Shown here piece after piece: positions 46,318 to 57,282 of a DNA stretch of 64,000 nt. Position numbers and translations under genes: made by a program. Source of the stretch: Albifimbria verrucaria (Eukaryota > Ascomycota > Sordariomycetes > Hypocreales > Stachybotryaceae); the NCBI GenBank assembly GCA_020081605.1, contig JAHREC010000045.1, positions 1,240,001 to 1,304,000 of the forward strand, given 5' to 3'. Every line of letters starts with the position of its first letter. Within the stretch, counting starts at the first letter, position 1. Below the pieces are notes generated by a model, which had not been told where the DNA came from, searched no databases, and was given only the letters and a program-made list of their open reading frames with translations.

Positions 46318-46828
46318 GGTAGCCGTCTTTTGTAAGAAGGGACGAGGGACGAAGGTCACATTGAAGCAGCGGACGTGGTGGGCAATGTGGACTGTAATAT
46401 ATGCTTTGCATTGACACTGCTGGGGTGCAGTTGGAGACATAAATGAGGAAGGGACATATCAGTGGTTTGGTGGATTGTATTCCTAGCTCAACGCCTTAAC
46501 GGAGAATATTTCATTTTGTTCACTTTTAAAGATTATACGTGTTTTCATGTTTATTTCAATAATTGCAACCAAGGCGTCTGTCTCTATGAGGGACCCAAGC
46601 CTTGTGAGTGAGTGCGTGAGTGAGTGAGTGAGTGAGTGTCGAGTCGCAGTGCTGTAGACTAGGAACTTGGATGAGATAAGGCTTATCGGTGGGCCAGCGA
46701 CTGATAAGAAAAAAATATCTTATCGACTCAAACCCAGCCCACCATCCGTTCCAGCTTCGCCGATGCCACACGTCAGCAAGAGAAGGAATACTTACAGCCT
46801 CTGCTTACTCCAGTAAATCCCAACTCCA
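46318..46828. other. intergenic region between MLP1 and MAK5
   Basis: Both neighbours run on the plus strand. The region holds the MLP1 3' UTR, a GTGA tetranucleotide array and the MAK5 promoter, with the tract GATAAGAAAAAAATATCTTATCG at about 46701-46723 forming an imperfect GATAAG/CTTATC inverted repeat. Confidence 0.45.
46604..46638. repeat. (GTGA)n microsatellite
   Basis: Eight or so GTGA units, one of them altered to GTGC. Non-coding, upstream of MAK5. Confidence 0.9.
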
Positions 46829-49129
46829 ATGGTTTCGCAATCTACGAAGCGAAAGCTTCCCTCGACGGCAGCCCCTCTGCGAAGCGCAACAAGACCTCGG
46901 CCACAGCTAAGCCCGGCGCCAAGGGCAGACCGACCGACAACAAGACAACCAAGAAAGCGCGCCGATCCGTGGACGCAGGGCCTTGGCCTGGAAGTCTGTA
47001 GGTGAGGAGTTTGGCGGCCTCGAAGTCATCGAGGGTGTCGATGTCGTCCGGCAGGGAGGCAAGGTCCAGTTTGTAGTGCCAGCGGAGCGTGAGGCCAACG
47101 CCGACAGCGACAAGAACGAGACCGACGACCAGGAAGATGCGGGCGAGTCGTTTGAAGGGTTTAGCGATGGCCCTGTGGAGGGCGGGAATGTCGATACCGA
47201 TGAAGATGGCCATCGTCAAGGTGGCGTGGAGGATAACGGGGCTGAAGCGAAGCCTGCAGGCAAGGAAAGGAAGAAGCAGCAAAAGAAGAAGAACGACGAC
47301 AAACAAGACGACAAATTGGCAGCGACGGCGGCCTCGAACAAAGTACCAAAGTCCGCTTCACAGCAAGGCAACTCGTTCAACGCGCTCGCCGCTATGGTCG
47401 ACGCAGAAGAAGACGAAGACGTCGACGTGGCCGCTTGGGTTCCGTTGAACCTCTCGCCGAACATGCTCACCGCCATTGCCAAGCTCAAGTTTGCAAAGCC
47501 AACTCTCATCCAAGAAAAGACGATCCCCGAGATTGTGGCTGGAGAGGATGTGATTGGCAAGGCGCAGACTGGTTCGGGTAAGACGCTGGCTTTTGGAATA
47601 CCGATGGTGGAGAAGTGGCTGGAGCTGTATGATGGACAAGAGGAGGTTCAGAGGAAGGGTCCTATGGCTGTGGTTCTGAGTCCTACGCGAGAACTGGCGA
47701 AGCAGTTGGGAGATCATCTCAAGGCTCTCTGCAACGGACTGCCTACGGCACCATACGTCTGCGTTGTGACGGGTGGTCTCAGTATCCAGAAGCAACAACG
47801 TCAGCTGGAGAAGGCGGACATTGTCATCGGAACGCCAGGCCGACTGTGGGAGGTTCTCGACGGAGATCTTAAGCTGCAGGACGCCTTTACGAAGATTAGA
47901 TTCTTGGTCGTGGATGAGGCGGACAGACTTTTCAAGGCAGGCCAGTTCAAGGAGGCCGAAGACATTATTGGCGCATTGGATAAGAAAACCCCGAATCTTA
48001 CGACGAGGATGACGAGGATGAAGAGGAAAAGCCCGATCGTCAAACTCTTGTCTTCTCTGCAACCTTTGACAAAAACCTGCAGACGAAGCTGGCTGGCAAG
48101 GGTAAGAATGCCAAGTCAGTGGAGGGAAGTGACGAGGAGAAGATGGAATACCTGATGAAGTGCTTGAAGTTCCGTCGGGAGCCCAAGTTTATCGACGCCA
48201 ACCCCGTCAGCCAGATGGCGGAAGGTCTCAAGGAAGGGCTCATTGAGTGTGGCGCCATGGAAAAGGACTTGTACCTCTACGCAGTATTGCTTCTCAACCC
48301 TGGACGTCGCACGCTAATCTTCACCAACTCCATCTCTGCCGTGCGCCGTCTTACACCCCTGCTGCAGAACCTCAACCTGACGGTGCTGCCTCTGCACTCG
48401 CAGATGGCCCAGAAGGCCCGATTGCGGTCCTTGGAGCGTTTTACGGCTGCCAATAACTCGATCCTTGTGGCTACCGATGTCGCTGCGCGTGGTTTGGATA
48501 TCAAGAACGTGGACCAGGTTCTGCACTACCATGTCCCGCGCTCCGCAGACACGTACATCCATCGATCTGGTCGTACTGCTCGTGGTGCTGGAACTACTGG
48601 AGCCAGTGTTATGCTGTGCTCGCCCGATGAGGTCATTCCCACGCGCCGTCTGGCCGCAAAGGTTCACGCCGAGCAGCGACGTGGGCGTCAGCACGCCATC
48701 CAGACCCTTCCTCTGGATCGCCAAATTGCGGCGCGCCTCAAGCCTCGCGTAGAGCTGGCCAAGCGTATTGCTGATTCGATCCTCGCCAAGGAGAAGGCAC
48801 ACAGCGACAGTTCATGGCTGCGTTCGACGGCGGATGAGCTGGGCGTCGAATACGACTCGGATGAGTTTGATGAGACGGCGGGTACGCGTGGTGGACGTGG
48901 TGGTGGACGCAAGCGCAAGGAAAAAGAGGCGTTGTCGCTGAGCAAGGCGGAAATGGGCGCGCTGAAAGCAAAGCTGCGCGAGGAGCTGTCGCGGAGAGTC
49001 AACCTGGGAGTGAGCGAGCGATATATCACGGGTGGACGGGTCAATGTAGCAGCTCTACTGAAGGAGAGAGAAAACGCCTCTGTAGGAGGAGTTTTCCTGG
49101 GAGGAGAGGGATTGGGGCTCGATCTGTGA
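46829..49129 (+). CDS. MAK5: DEAD-box ATP-dependent RNA helicase MAK5 (DDX24)
   Basis: This is a nucleolar helicase for 60S ribosomal subunit assembly. From the ATG at 46829 it has a basic N-terminal tail (STKRKLPSTAAP), then WVPLNLSPNMLTAI and the Q-motif area FAKPTLIQEKTIPEI. Motif I is AQTGSGKT, Ia PTRELAKQ, II VDEAD, III SAT (QTLVFSATFDKN), then TLIFTNSISAVRRL, ATDVAARGLDI and motif VI HRSGRTARG. The acidic insertion between II and III (YDEDDEDEEE) is typical of the Mak5/DDX24 subfamily. Three single-base losses break the frame: runs at 46872-46875, 46978-46982 and 47989-47992. No intron was needed. The C-terminal tail is basic with RGGRGGGRKRK. About 767 residues. Confidence 0.94.
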
Positions 49130-49366
49130 TGTGTATAGAGCACGCAGCCTTGTGATTATAGAATGTTGATTTCTAGATGAGTAAATCATATACTATCTAA
49201 CTATATCATCCACACCATGAGAGGCATATGAACTCGTGTCTAGACGTACCCGCGATCCGAAGACCGGAACCATGATCCATCCCCGGACGGGTTCCCCATA
49301 TATATGTGTCCCCGGAACACCGAAAATATAGTAAACAAACAACCTGAACTCCTATGCCGCAGGCAC

Positions 49367-51112
49367 TCACACGGTGCCCTTTTTCCTGCGGACTTCCATG
49401 CACGTCTTTAGCGGGGATGATGTTGCTGCCGAGCCATTGCTTCGGCGGTCGCTCATCGAGCATCTTGATGTCGTAGTTTAGGAGGAGATATGCGGCGATA
49501 AGCTTGAGTTCGTAGGCGACGAAGAAGCGACCAGGACTGGAGGAGTGAGTTAGCCGTGTGATGTTTCTAATTCAAGTTCGAAGATTCGACTTACCAGGCG
49601 TGTCTACCGTGTCCAAACGCCATGTGCTGGTCGCTCGTGGTCACCATGCCCAAACCTCGCACCTTGGCGCCCTGCTTCTCATCAGCCTGGCGCTCCTCTT
49701 CGGACTTCTGGTCCCAGGCCTCGCGGACGCGGAGTATCGCAGAGGATCGTAGCCCCGTGGGTTCGGGTACAGGTCCTTGTCGTGGTGGGTGCCCTCGAGG
49801 TTCCAGGTCAGCAGCGTGCCCTGTGGCAAGGTCCAGCCTTGCTCTGGGTTGTGCAGGCCCTCTGGAGCAATGACCTCGCGCAGCACAAGGGTGGCGCTAA
49901 AGTTGCTGAGGCGCTGCGACTCGCGGATGGATGAGTCGACGCGCACGAGGGATGAGAGGGCGGCCTTGGTCCAGCGACCGGACGCAGGCATGTGGGCGCG
50001 GAGCTCGTCGCGGAGGGTGTCGAGGATGCCGTCTTCGGGCTTTGTGGTCAGGAGATCGATCAGCCATCCCTGGCCGGTGAGCACAGTGGTGTGAATGGCT
50101 GCGAACTCGACAGGTAGCAGGCGCTTGGAGATGGTATCGGGCTGGAGCTCAAAATCATTGCCCTCGGCTTTTGCGAGGCGGATGGCCCAGGTAATGAAGG
50201 TCTCGGGAGCGGTCCAGTCCTTGAATTCTGGGTCGCCGGCGTCCTGGCGTGCCATGTCGTGCAAGCGTTGACGAATGATGGGGCCGACCTTGGAGTCTGC
50301 GATGCGCCAGTGTCGCCAATTCGGAATGGTGAGAAGGCGCCTGAGGATAGGGTGTAGGACCTTGGGGAGTGCAGCCAGGAAGAAACTGTTCTTGACGACG
50401 TCTTCGGTGAAGGCGATGACGGCGCTTAGGAAGTCCTTGTCGCGGCAGACTTCCTCGCCGACGAGCAGACGGTTTGTGACGCGCGCGACAAGTTCAAGCC
50501 AGAGCTCCCACAGGTTCACGCTCTTCCAGTTCTCTGTGTCTGTGCCGAGCAGGTCCGCCAGCGCGCGCTCAACCTCGTCCTGAATGTCCGGCACCAGGAT
50601 AGGGAGATTGCGCGTAACGGACTTGTGTATGACATGCTCCGCCCACGGCTCCTGGGCGAGGCGGTCGCCAAGGAAGTTGTAGTTGAGGTAAAGAACGCTG
50701 TTGTGTGCATGGTGAGTCGAGACAATGCGGTCGGGCTGGTCCATCATCCAATTGACCTGAGATCGTGGAAGCACAACATCGGCGGGGCGGCAGATGGGAG
50801 CAGGAGCAATGAAGACTTCATCGTTCTTGCCATGCTGTAGTTCGCGGGTCAGTCGATTTCTAGAGGTGCATTGAATTGTGATGAACAAACCTTTTCGTAG
50901 CCCTCGTTCAACCATTTGTGGTAGTTGGAGATGTAGGAGAAGCTGTTTCGCACCTTGGCCCACCACCCTCGGCCATGGCCCAGCATGGGGATGTGCTTTG
51001 GATACGTCGGTTGCCGAGCGAAGTCGACGAGGAACGATATAGCGAAGAATAGAGTGCCATAGCCAAAGACGCGACTCCAAGTCAGCAACTCGTACAGGCT
51101 GTAGAGCGTCAT
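49367..51112 (-). CDS. cytochrome P450 monooxygenase (ent-kaurene-oxidase-like group)
   Basis: This ER-anchored haem monooxygenase of about 530 residues starts at 51112 with an N-terminal hydrophobic anchor (FGYGTLFFAISFLVDFA). Intron 50890-50835. The I-helix is VEFAAIHTT, in which FAAIHTT is the form seen in ent-kaurene-oxidase-like fungal P450s instead of AGxDTT. K-helix ExxR is seen in SSIRESQRLSNF. The PERF-like region is DPLRYS. Haem loop FGHGRHACPGRFF has its Cys codon split by intron 49594-49537. The C-terminus is MEVRRKKGTV. Frame breaks lie at 49731-49732 and at the G run 49413-49416 (two bases missing). It lies between MAK5 and the gene-poor stretch; membership of the nearby PKS cluster is possible but it is about 9.5 kb from the PKS stop. 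Confidence 0.88.
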
Positions 51113-52513
51113 GGTGGGCGGTTTAGGGGGCCGTGATCGTGGTCGCAACGGGATAAGGGATGGGATTAGCGTAGGCAATTGCTCGTGGTCCCCGCGTCAA
51201 GCGTCTGGCACAAACAATTGCGGTCGAGGTTCAACCCGTTGAGGCTCAATTAAGAGATGGATACGAAGGGGAGCAAAGGACAGAAGGAAAGACCAGCTTT
51301 GAACGAAACGAAATTTCATGAACCAACCGCCACGAGGTGGGATCTGACATATCGATCTCACACGCGCCCGCAAAGACCACATAAGCGAAGGGGTCCGTCT
51401 TGCGACTAATGACGTCTGATCCCTGATGAGGAGTTTCAGCCGTGGGCTGGGAAGACACCGAGGGCGGGTGGGACGTCGGAGGTACGCTGGTCCGGAAGCT
51501 AATGGCCTAGCCTCGAGTCTGAACGCACGGGTTAACCAATTCCGATGCAGAGCTGCATGTTGGGTCATTAGCTGTGGGCGATGAAGACTCTGTCGTGGTG
51601 GTTTGGCCAGGATGCAGGGGCCTCTGTCTTCTTGCACTTCATGGCCTATACGCAGGTAAGAACCGTGGCCTGTCAATTGCTGCGGGAGGTAAGCGATGAC
51701 GGGCGCACATGGAACAATCTGTAACGACCAGTTCGGTCTACTGGATTCCCAGAAGTGGAATTCGTATTGTAAACTGGATGAAGTTGATTTGCCGGCTGAT
51801 CCCTGTCTTGGTCTCACTTTACCGCGCAGCCGCCCACCAGGACATTACAGTATTGTGTCTCACTCGTGGACGATCTTGGACTGCTCTAACTTCTGATTTG
51901 CATCGCTAGTCGCCTTGATCTTCAATTGCACTACCTACAAAGCTGGGTATGTGAGTCAGTTGTTCTGCATAACAACCACCAGTAATCTTCGCTCTGTAGA
52001 ACTGAGCCACGTCTAGCCCAACGCGGCTGTTCAGTACCGGTGAGGAGTTAGTTTGGGCAGCAATATGCCCTAGGCAAGGGGCCATCGTCCAGTGATTGGC
52101 ATTTCTGGACAACTGAACTCAATGGGAAATGACTACGAAGAGCCAACGCTAATTTGAGCTAGCTAGCGAATTTTGGGGATAGTGTGAGTGAAGCATCTGA
52201 AGGACAGTAGATCGATCTTCTTGATTATTGAAGAGGAGGAATCTAAGATGAGGTTGTCATTTTTCAGAAAAGGTCTGTAGGCCCCGCATCATATACTTCT
52301 TGTCAACTGCATCCGCACGCATGAGATTGCGCCTTAAGTAAACAACCGTGGTGCATTGCTGCGCCATGGGCTGTCCTTGCGATTTCATAGTCTTCTATAG
52401 TTCGGTAGAAACAAAAATGAGGCTGAACTGGACTATAAATACAGTATGTTTATGTGCGTTCATGCCGTTTCATGAGGCAAGGCTATGTGCAAGTAGAAGA
52501 CGGGCTTCTGGGC
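51113..52513. other. 1.4-kb intergenic region upstream of the P450
   Basis: No coherent coding frame is seen. The left end holds the P450 promoter. Base composition becomes AT-richer from about 51900, where the gene-poor accessory region begins. Confidence 0.45.
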
Positions 52514-52831
52514 ATCGCCAACATAGATCCCTTCTCAATTAGTGTCGGGGTCACTTCTTTGATTGACATTATTTTTAAGACGACTATAGCAATCAAATAA
52601 TTCATGAAGAAAGCCCATGGGGCAAAAACCGATATGAGTCGAGTTCGACTACAGTGGGCGCGACTAGAAGGCATCTTAAAACACATCCAGAATGCGACCG
52701 ACGTTGATAATGAGATAAGCACACCTTTGAAGGAGGAAATATATCCTATAATCAACGAGTGTATGGAAATTCTGTCAAGAATAAAATCAGTCTTGGGTGA
52801 TTGTAACGGACGCTTTGGACCTGGACGCTGA
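52514..52831 (+). pseudogene. degenerate HeLo-like (NLR N-terminal) domain fragment
   Basis: The frame reading ANIDPFSISVGVTSLIDII and then TTIAIK looks like the beginning of fungal STAND/NLR N-terminal (HeLo-like/NLR-N) domains (typically M-DP-S--VGV--L). It hits an in-frame TAA at 52598-52600 and continues MKKAHGAKTDMSRVRLQWARLEGILKHI and further helical residues to 52831. No ATG precedes the DPFS motif in frame, and no NACHT, NB-ARC or effector follows. I take it as a relic of an NLR-type gene. Unlike the C/G-run breaks elsewhere, the stop is a base substitution. Confidence 0.45.
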
Positions 52832-53828
52832 GCCCTTGACTTGAGTGCAAGGGTAGACGAGGAGAGCGACTCGTTAGATGACAACATTAGGATACTAGAG
52901 TTGATCCTGAACAGGACGACTGGATGAGACGAAATCATACTGACTGTTACTTGTCTAACCATTTATTAGTGATTTAGTTAAGGCGACGTCTTCGATTGTG
53001 CAAGAGATGAATAGCTGGTTTACAGACTTGAAACATTCTACAGCCCTCATTTTGAGGCAAGTTGTCGATAACAGCCGTATTCCAATGGAAGGAAATTATG
53101 ATAAAAGCCAAACACACGGAATGGGGAACGGAAGCTGACAAGCGCAGTAACGTTTTGAACCGCATAACTCATGGCCATGACGATAACCTTGGAACGATGG
53201 ATCAGATTATAAGGTGTGGCAGGCAAAAATGATGTCAACCAACAAAAAACATACAACAGCCGGTGTTCGCTGGTCGTCACCGACCCAACTACTAATCTGC
53301 CGCTTACCTGCTTAATTAAGGGAGAGCGGACGGGATCCCATGTTTTCAGGCAGCTATGGTCGTATGTGACAAAATGCCGGATCGCAAACTTCTATCAATC
53401 TTACAGCTACGGTCTCATCCGCGCCGCTTCACACCAAGTCGCCTCCAGAGCATGCAACAATATGTTGAATGGCTCAGTCCAGCTTGACGAATAGCCATCC
53501 TGGATCCAATATGTGTTGTTGCAGAAGGCAGGAGAGCGCGACAGCAACATGATTTCTCCTCGATGGTGGGTGACTTAAGAACTGTGGTTTTAGGCGCCGG
53601 CCTGATGATAACCGTGACTCTTCAAGAGTCAACGATAAGTATGTAATTCCAAACCGGATACTAATAAAGTAGAAAATGAGCTGCCATTGCAGGAAATAAA
53701 AGTTGGACAGAAAGTATTATATATCGACCGTATCCAAGCTATGCTAATTTGACGACTCCTCTCTATCAGCAAGACTAACTTTCGGAGTTTGGCAGCTTAC
53801 CAATAATAATATGCATGTTTCTACTATT
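52832..53828. other. AT-rich gene-poor stretch
   Basis: No recognisable coding content apart from a possible further 30 residues of the NLR relic in another frame (about 52835-52930). Many TA dinucleotides and scattered stops on both strands. Confidence 0.4.
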
Positions 53829-54374
53829 CTAGCCATCCTTAGAATATGCAATATTTAAGCTTGTCTGCTGCAGCATGTGAGATATCTGCGGTCCCCTATG
53901 CCCGCAATACTGATAGTGCATATCACATGCGGAGACTTTAAGCTGTACCTGGCATGAGCTTTCCATAGTGACAGACCAAAACCCTATTAAGCTCGCGCTT
54001 GTTGATCCCGCATCGAAGGTTTTACTGATTGCAGCATTGTAATCTGCACCAGCTAATACATCCCTTGGCTGTTCATAGTATCTCAAACAGGCTTGCGTAG
54101 CCTGGTTTTACCATGTTACGAGCAACAGGAGAAGGATTTGTTACTAGCTTCCTGGACCAAAGCACCTTGCCATCCGCCGCAGAACTGCTATCAACGGTGC
54201 CTCGAAATCTTCAACTTCTTTCCATTTTGACTTTACATGTGATAAAGCAATGCCGGCGCATGTCAGATGCAAATATAATATAATTTCGGGTAAACGGGTA
54301 ACCAGATACTGCAATCCTCTGGCCGAATGAAACCACTGGGAGCGATCATAACCTGAAGAGGGACTGTAACCCAC
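53829..54374 (-). pseudogene. possible gene remnant, two exon-like frames
   Basis: Two minus-strand frames, 54374-54144 (77 codons; RGLQYLVTRLPEIILYLHL, SKWKEVEDFEAPLIAVLRRMARCFGPGS) and 54086-53829 (85 codons; DVLAGADYNAAISKTFDAG, LIGFWSVTMESSCQVQLKVSACDM), have protein-like composition in otherwise AT-rich DNA. They could be exons of one small gene or fragments of a lost one. No family is recognised and no clean splice pair joins them. Confidence 0.25.
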
Positions 54375-54969
54375 CTACTTATATCTTTCGCTGGCTTATC
54401 GTAGCTGTGTATAAGCTGGAGGGAACTGAAGTGGGATTTGGGGTCGTTTCTAAATAGGCTGAAGTCGGTGGGAGGATCAATAAATTCTTCACCTAATTTA
54501 ACCCAACCACTAAATTGTCCAAAAGATATTGAATATTACATGTGCCCCTCGTATGTCAGCTTATCATCGTGGTAACGCGCGGGGACAGGCCTGGGCAAAT
54601 TAGAATGTTCAAAAGTTCTTTTGGCAGTCTGCAAAGCTAAACAATATTGCCTGGTCCTGCATGAGATTGTCGTATAGATGTCCTCTAGCTACGGTAATAC
54701 AACCTTATACATAAGGTTGATATGTGGCCCTAATGCATGGAGATCAGACGAGGTGTCAAGAGAGGAAGTCAGGATAGTCCGGTTGCTGGTTTATGTTACG
54801 ATTAAAAACACAGCACTTTAAAGTAATTCAATTTAGAGAGATAAAGTACTGCTCTTGAGTACTATGTAAAGCCTGAGGTTAACCCTCTTTTTATATGCAT
54901 TGCTTATATTTCTCTTGTTAACTATTCAAGAAAGCAAGTTCTAGGTCTAACGCCGCTATCGTTATAACT
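54375..54969. other. intergenic region upstream of the tyrosinase
   Basis: AT-rich, with palindrome-like ACAACCTTATACATAAGGTTGAT at about 54700-54722 (CAACCTTAT/ATAAGGTTG inverted repeat, four-base loop). No coding frame. Confidence 0.45.
54700..54721. repeat. perfect 9-bp inverted repeat upstream of the tyrosinase gene
   Basis: The arms CAACCTTAT and ATAAGGTTG are separated by ACATA-type spacer bases. Perfect symmetry about 250 bases upstream of the tyrosinase ATG is compatible with a dimeric transcription-factor site, but may be chance in AT-rich DNA. Confidence 0.4.
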
Positions 54970-56239
54970 ATGCTTTGGCAAGTTCTCTCTGTTTTGCTCA
55001 GCATCCTTGCTGTCGGGCAGGCTTCAGCGGTACGAAGGCAGAATGTTTGTCAAAAGAAGACTGCTCACAAACCATGGTAAGCAAAAATCACATGGCGTGA
55101 ATATATTTCTGCTAACCGCCTCACAGGCAAATGCTCACCTCTAGCGAACAATCAGCCTTTGTCAAGGCTGAATTATGCTTGATGAATTCTCCCAGTCAGT
55201 TAGGCATTAAAGGGGCAGAGAGCCTTTGGGATGACCTGCAGTACAATCATATTGTTCAGACTCATCTGGTTCACGATGTCGTAAGTCAAGACTGGACATG
55301 AAAAAGTGTTGAGAGGTCCGACTGATTAGACACAAGGGTCATTTCCTACCCTGGCATCGATACTATATCGCCGTACATGGTAAACTCTTACGAGACGAAT
55401 GTGGTTATAACGGGCCATTGCCGTGGGTCATTAACTTACACCGTCCATTTCCACGCTAACTGAACTAGATATTGGGATGAAACTGCCGACTCCCGCCTTT
55501 CAGATTTGCTTGACTCTCCCGTCTTTAAAAAACTGCCTTTGGCGGTACTGGAAGCAGGAGAAACCGATACCTTCAAGATGGCCCATTTGCCAACCTCACG
55601 CTCAACTTGCAACGTCCAGGTCGAGAGCCTCGAGAATATAAAATTTCCCGCACGTTAAACGCTCGAATGTTGCGTGGAGCTGGCCAGGCGGCTCTCGATG
55701 CTTGCTTCCAGGTCCGGACATATTCTGCTGCCTGGGAGTGTTGGGCTGGCCAAACGCACAGCGCTGGTCACACCGCGGTTGGTGGCCTTGGTGGTGACGT
55801 CGTACTTAGTCCAGGCGATCCTGCGTTCTATCTCCACGTATGCAAGCTCCGACCAAAAATGATTATAGATTGGCTAACAACGAGGTAGCATGGCTGGCTC
55901 GATGCCATGTGGTGGAAGTGGCAGACCCTCGATCTCCCCGCCCGACTAACGGACATGGGCGGCCGCAATATTGCTACCAGGAATTTCCTCAGGGGCCTTC
56001 AACTATCAGCTCCTGGGCCGGAGTGGACAGACTATGACGGAGACAGTGGGAACACCACAACTTTGAAGCATGTACTATATGCTGCTGACATTTACCCCAA
56101 CGTCACGGTCGGCGAGATCATGGATGTGGGTGGCAATGCTATCTGTGCAGAGTACTTTTTCAGTAACAGCTTCAACGTGACGACGATAGAGCTTGCGGAT
56201 GGTATTATGACAGAGGTGACAGTTCCAGGAGATGTCTGA
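54970..56239 (+). CDS. secreted tyrosinase (type-3 copper oxidase)
   Basis: This short fungal tyrosinase would oxidise phenols to quinones outside the cell. It has a signal peptide (MLWQVLSVLLSILAVGQASA), then KPWQMLTSSEQSAFVKAELCL and HIVQTHLVHDV. The CuA site reads HKGHFLPWHRYYIAVHGK, then LRDECGYNGPLP-YWDE. The glycan/placeholder strand is DGPFANLTLNL. CuB reads HSAGHTAVGG and SPGDPAFYLHHGWLDAMWWKWQ, where an intron splits the HH pair. Introns: 55077-55126, 55281-55329, 55423-55468 and 55838-55888. Two frame problems: an A lost near 55525 (A run) and an unresolved one- or two-base offset at the 55281-55329 intron boundary. About 370 residues, with no C-terminal lid domain. It lies about 1 kb from a regulator and 4.3 kb from the PKS gene, both plausible cluster partners. 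Confidence 0.85.
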
Positions 56240-56404
56240 AAAGTTGGCTTGAGGTTACACGGCCAGTGGGCTTGCTGGGGATGCGGGAAAGAAAAGGGAT
56301 GTTTATGACAGCAGTTGATGATGAGGTGCCTATAACTGTGTTCGATAACCTTCAGGGCGGAAGGACTAAATTTGGATTTATTCCTGCTATAAGATGTACA
56401 CTAT

Positions 56405-56719
56405 CTAGCCAGACTCGAGCAAATCGGCCAGAGTATGATGGTTGTTTTTGCGAGCCAGCTCTATAGCTTTATCGAGACCATTGCTCTCGCTAGCAGCGCC
56501 GGCATTGCGTAACAACTGTACAGTATCCAGACGCCCATGCTCAACTGCCCCATCTATCGCAGCCCGTCCACTAACCACAGCTGGACGAGCATTAACATCT
56601 GCGCCAGCCTTAATAAGAGCGATCGTAATGTTTACATGGTAGCGGCGCAGGAGGTATTGTGCGTCAGGATCGGTGGAGGGCTGTCTTTGCGTTTCTGTCT
56701 CCGGTGCTAGTACTGACAA
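56405..56719 (-). pseudogene. ankyrin-repeat fragment
   Basis: A 104-codon frame contains about one and a half ankyrin units (NITIALIKAGADVNARPAV, GRAAIDGAVEHGRLDTVQLLRNAGA, GLDKAIELARKNNHHTLADLLESG). The leader before it is not ankyrin-like and no further repeats are found, so it looks like the 3' end of a larger ankyrin gene that has been lost, or a small exon. The stop is at 56405. Confidence 0.55.
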
Positions 56720-57282
56720 GTATATGTATACTGCGGAAGGGACTCCTGCGCCTGACGCATGGTCGCCCAGTCCAAGAAGTGGGCTTCTGCCCTCCAGGAG
56801 CCGACCCCTACCTCTTGGTTGCTTAGTCCTTGTTCAGCCGCCACCTATTCTACCAGCTCTCCAACCGAGAGAAGCTAGGCCGGTTCCGCTGTGCTGCGCG
56901 AGCCCGAGTTCGAAGCTTGGCTGCTAAAGTCTGGATGGAGTTATTCGCAGACGCGAATTCTGTGTCTTGCTCATAATCTTGTTCTACAACAACATCGTCA
57001 CACCTACATCTATTCATTTACGCCTTGTAGAAACTTTCAATCTCTCAGAGACCCTGAATATATCGTATATTTAAGGGATACACCTGGGGCAACGTGCATC
57101 AATTGAAATCCTCAAATTCTGGTTGCATTCTAAATATAGAAAAGAGCAAAGCGCTCATAAGCCCAGCATTGAAGGCGGGGTCTACAACGTTCAAAGATTA
57201 GAAGCAAGCTCAACACCAACGCATGTGTTCACGAACGCGCTGTTGATTTACTCTTGCCAAAGACTGTACACCAAATTCCAGC
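56720..57282. other. intergenic region upstream of the bZIP/C2H2 gene
   Basis: No coding frame. It should carry the promoter of the regulator starting at 57283. Confidence 0.4.
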
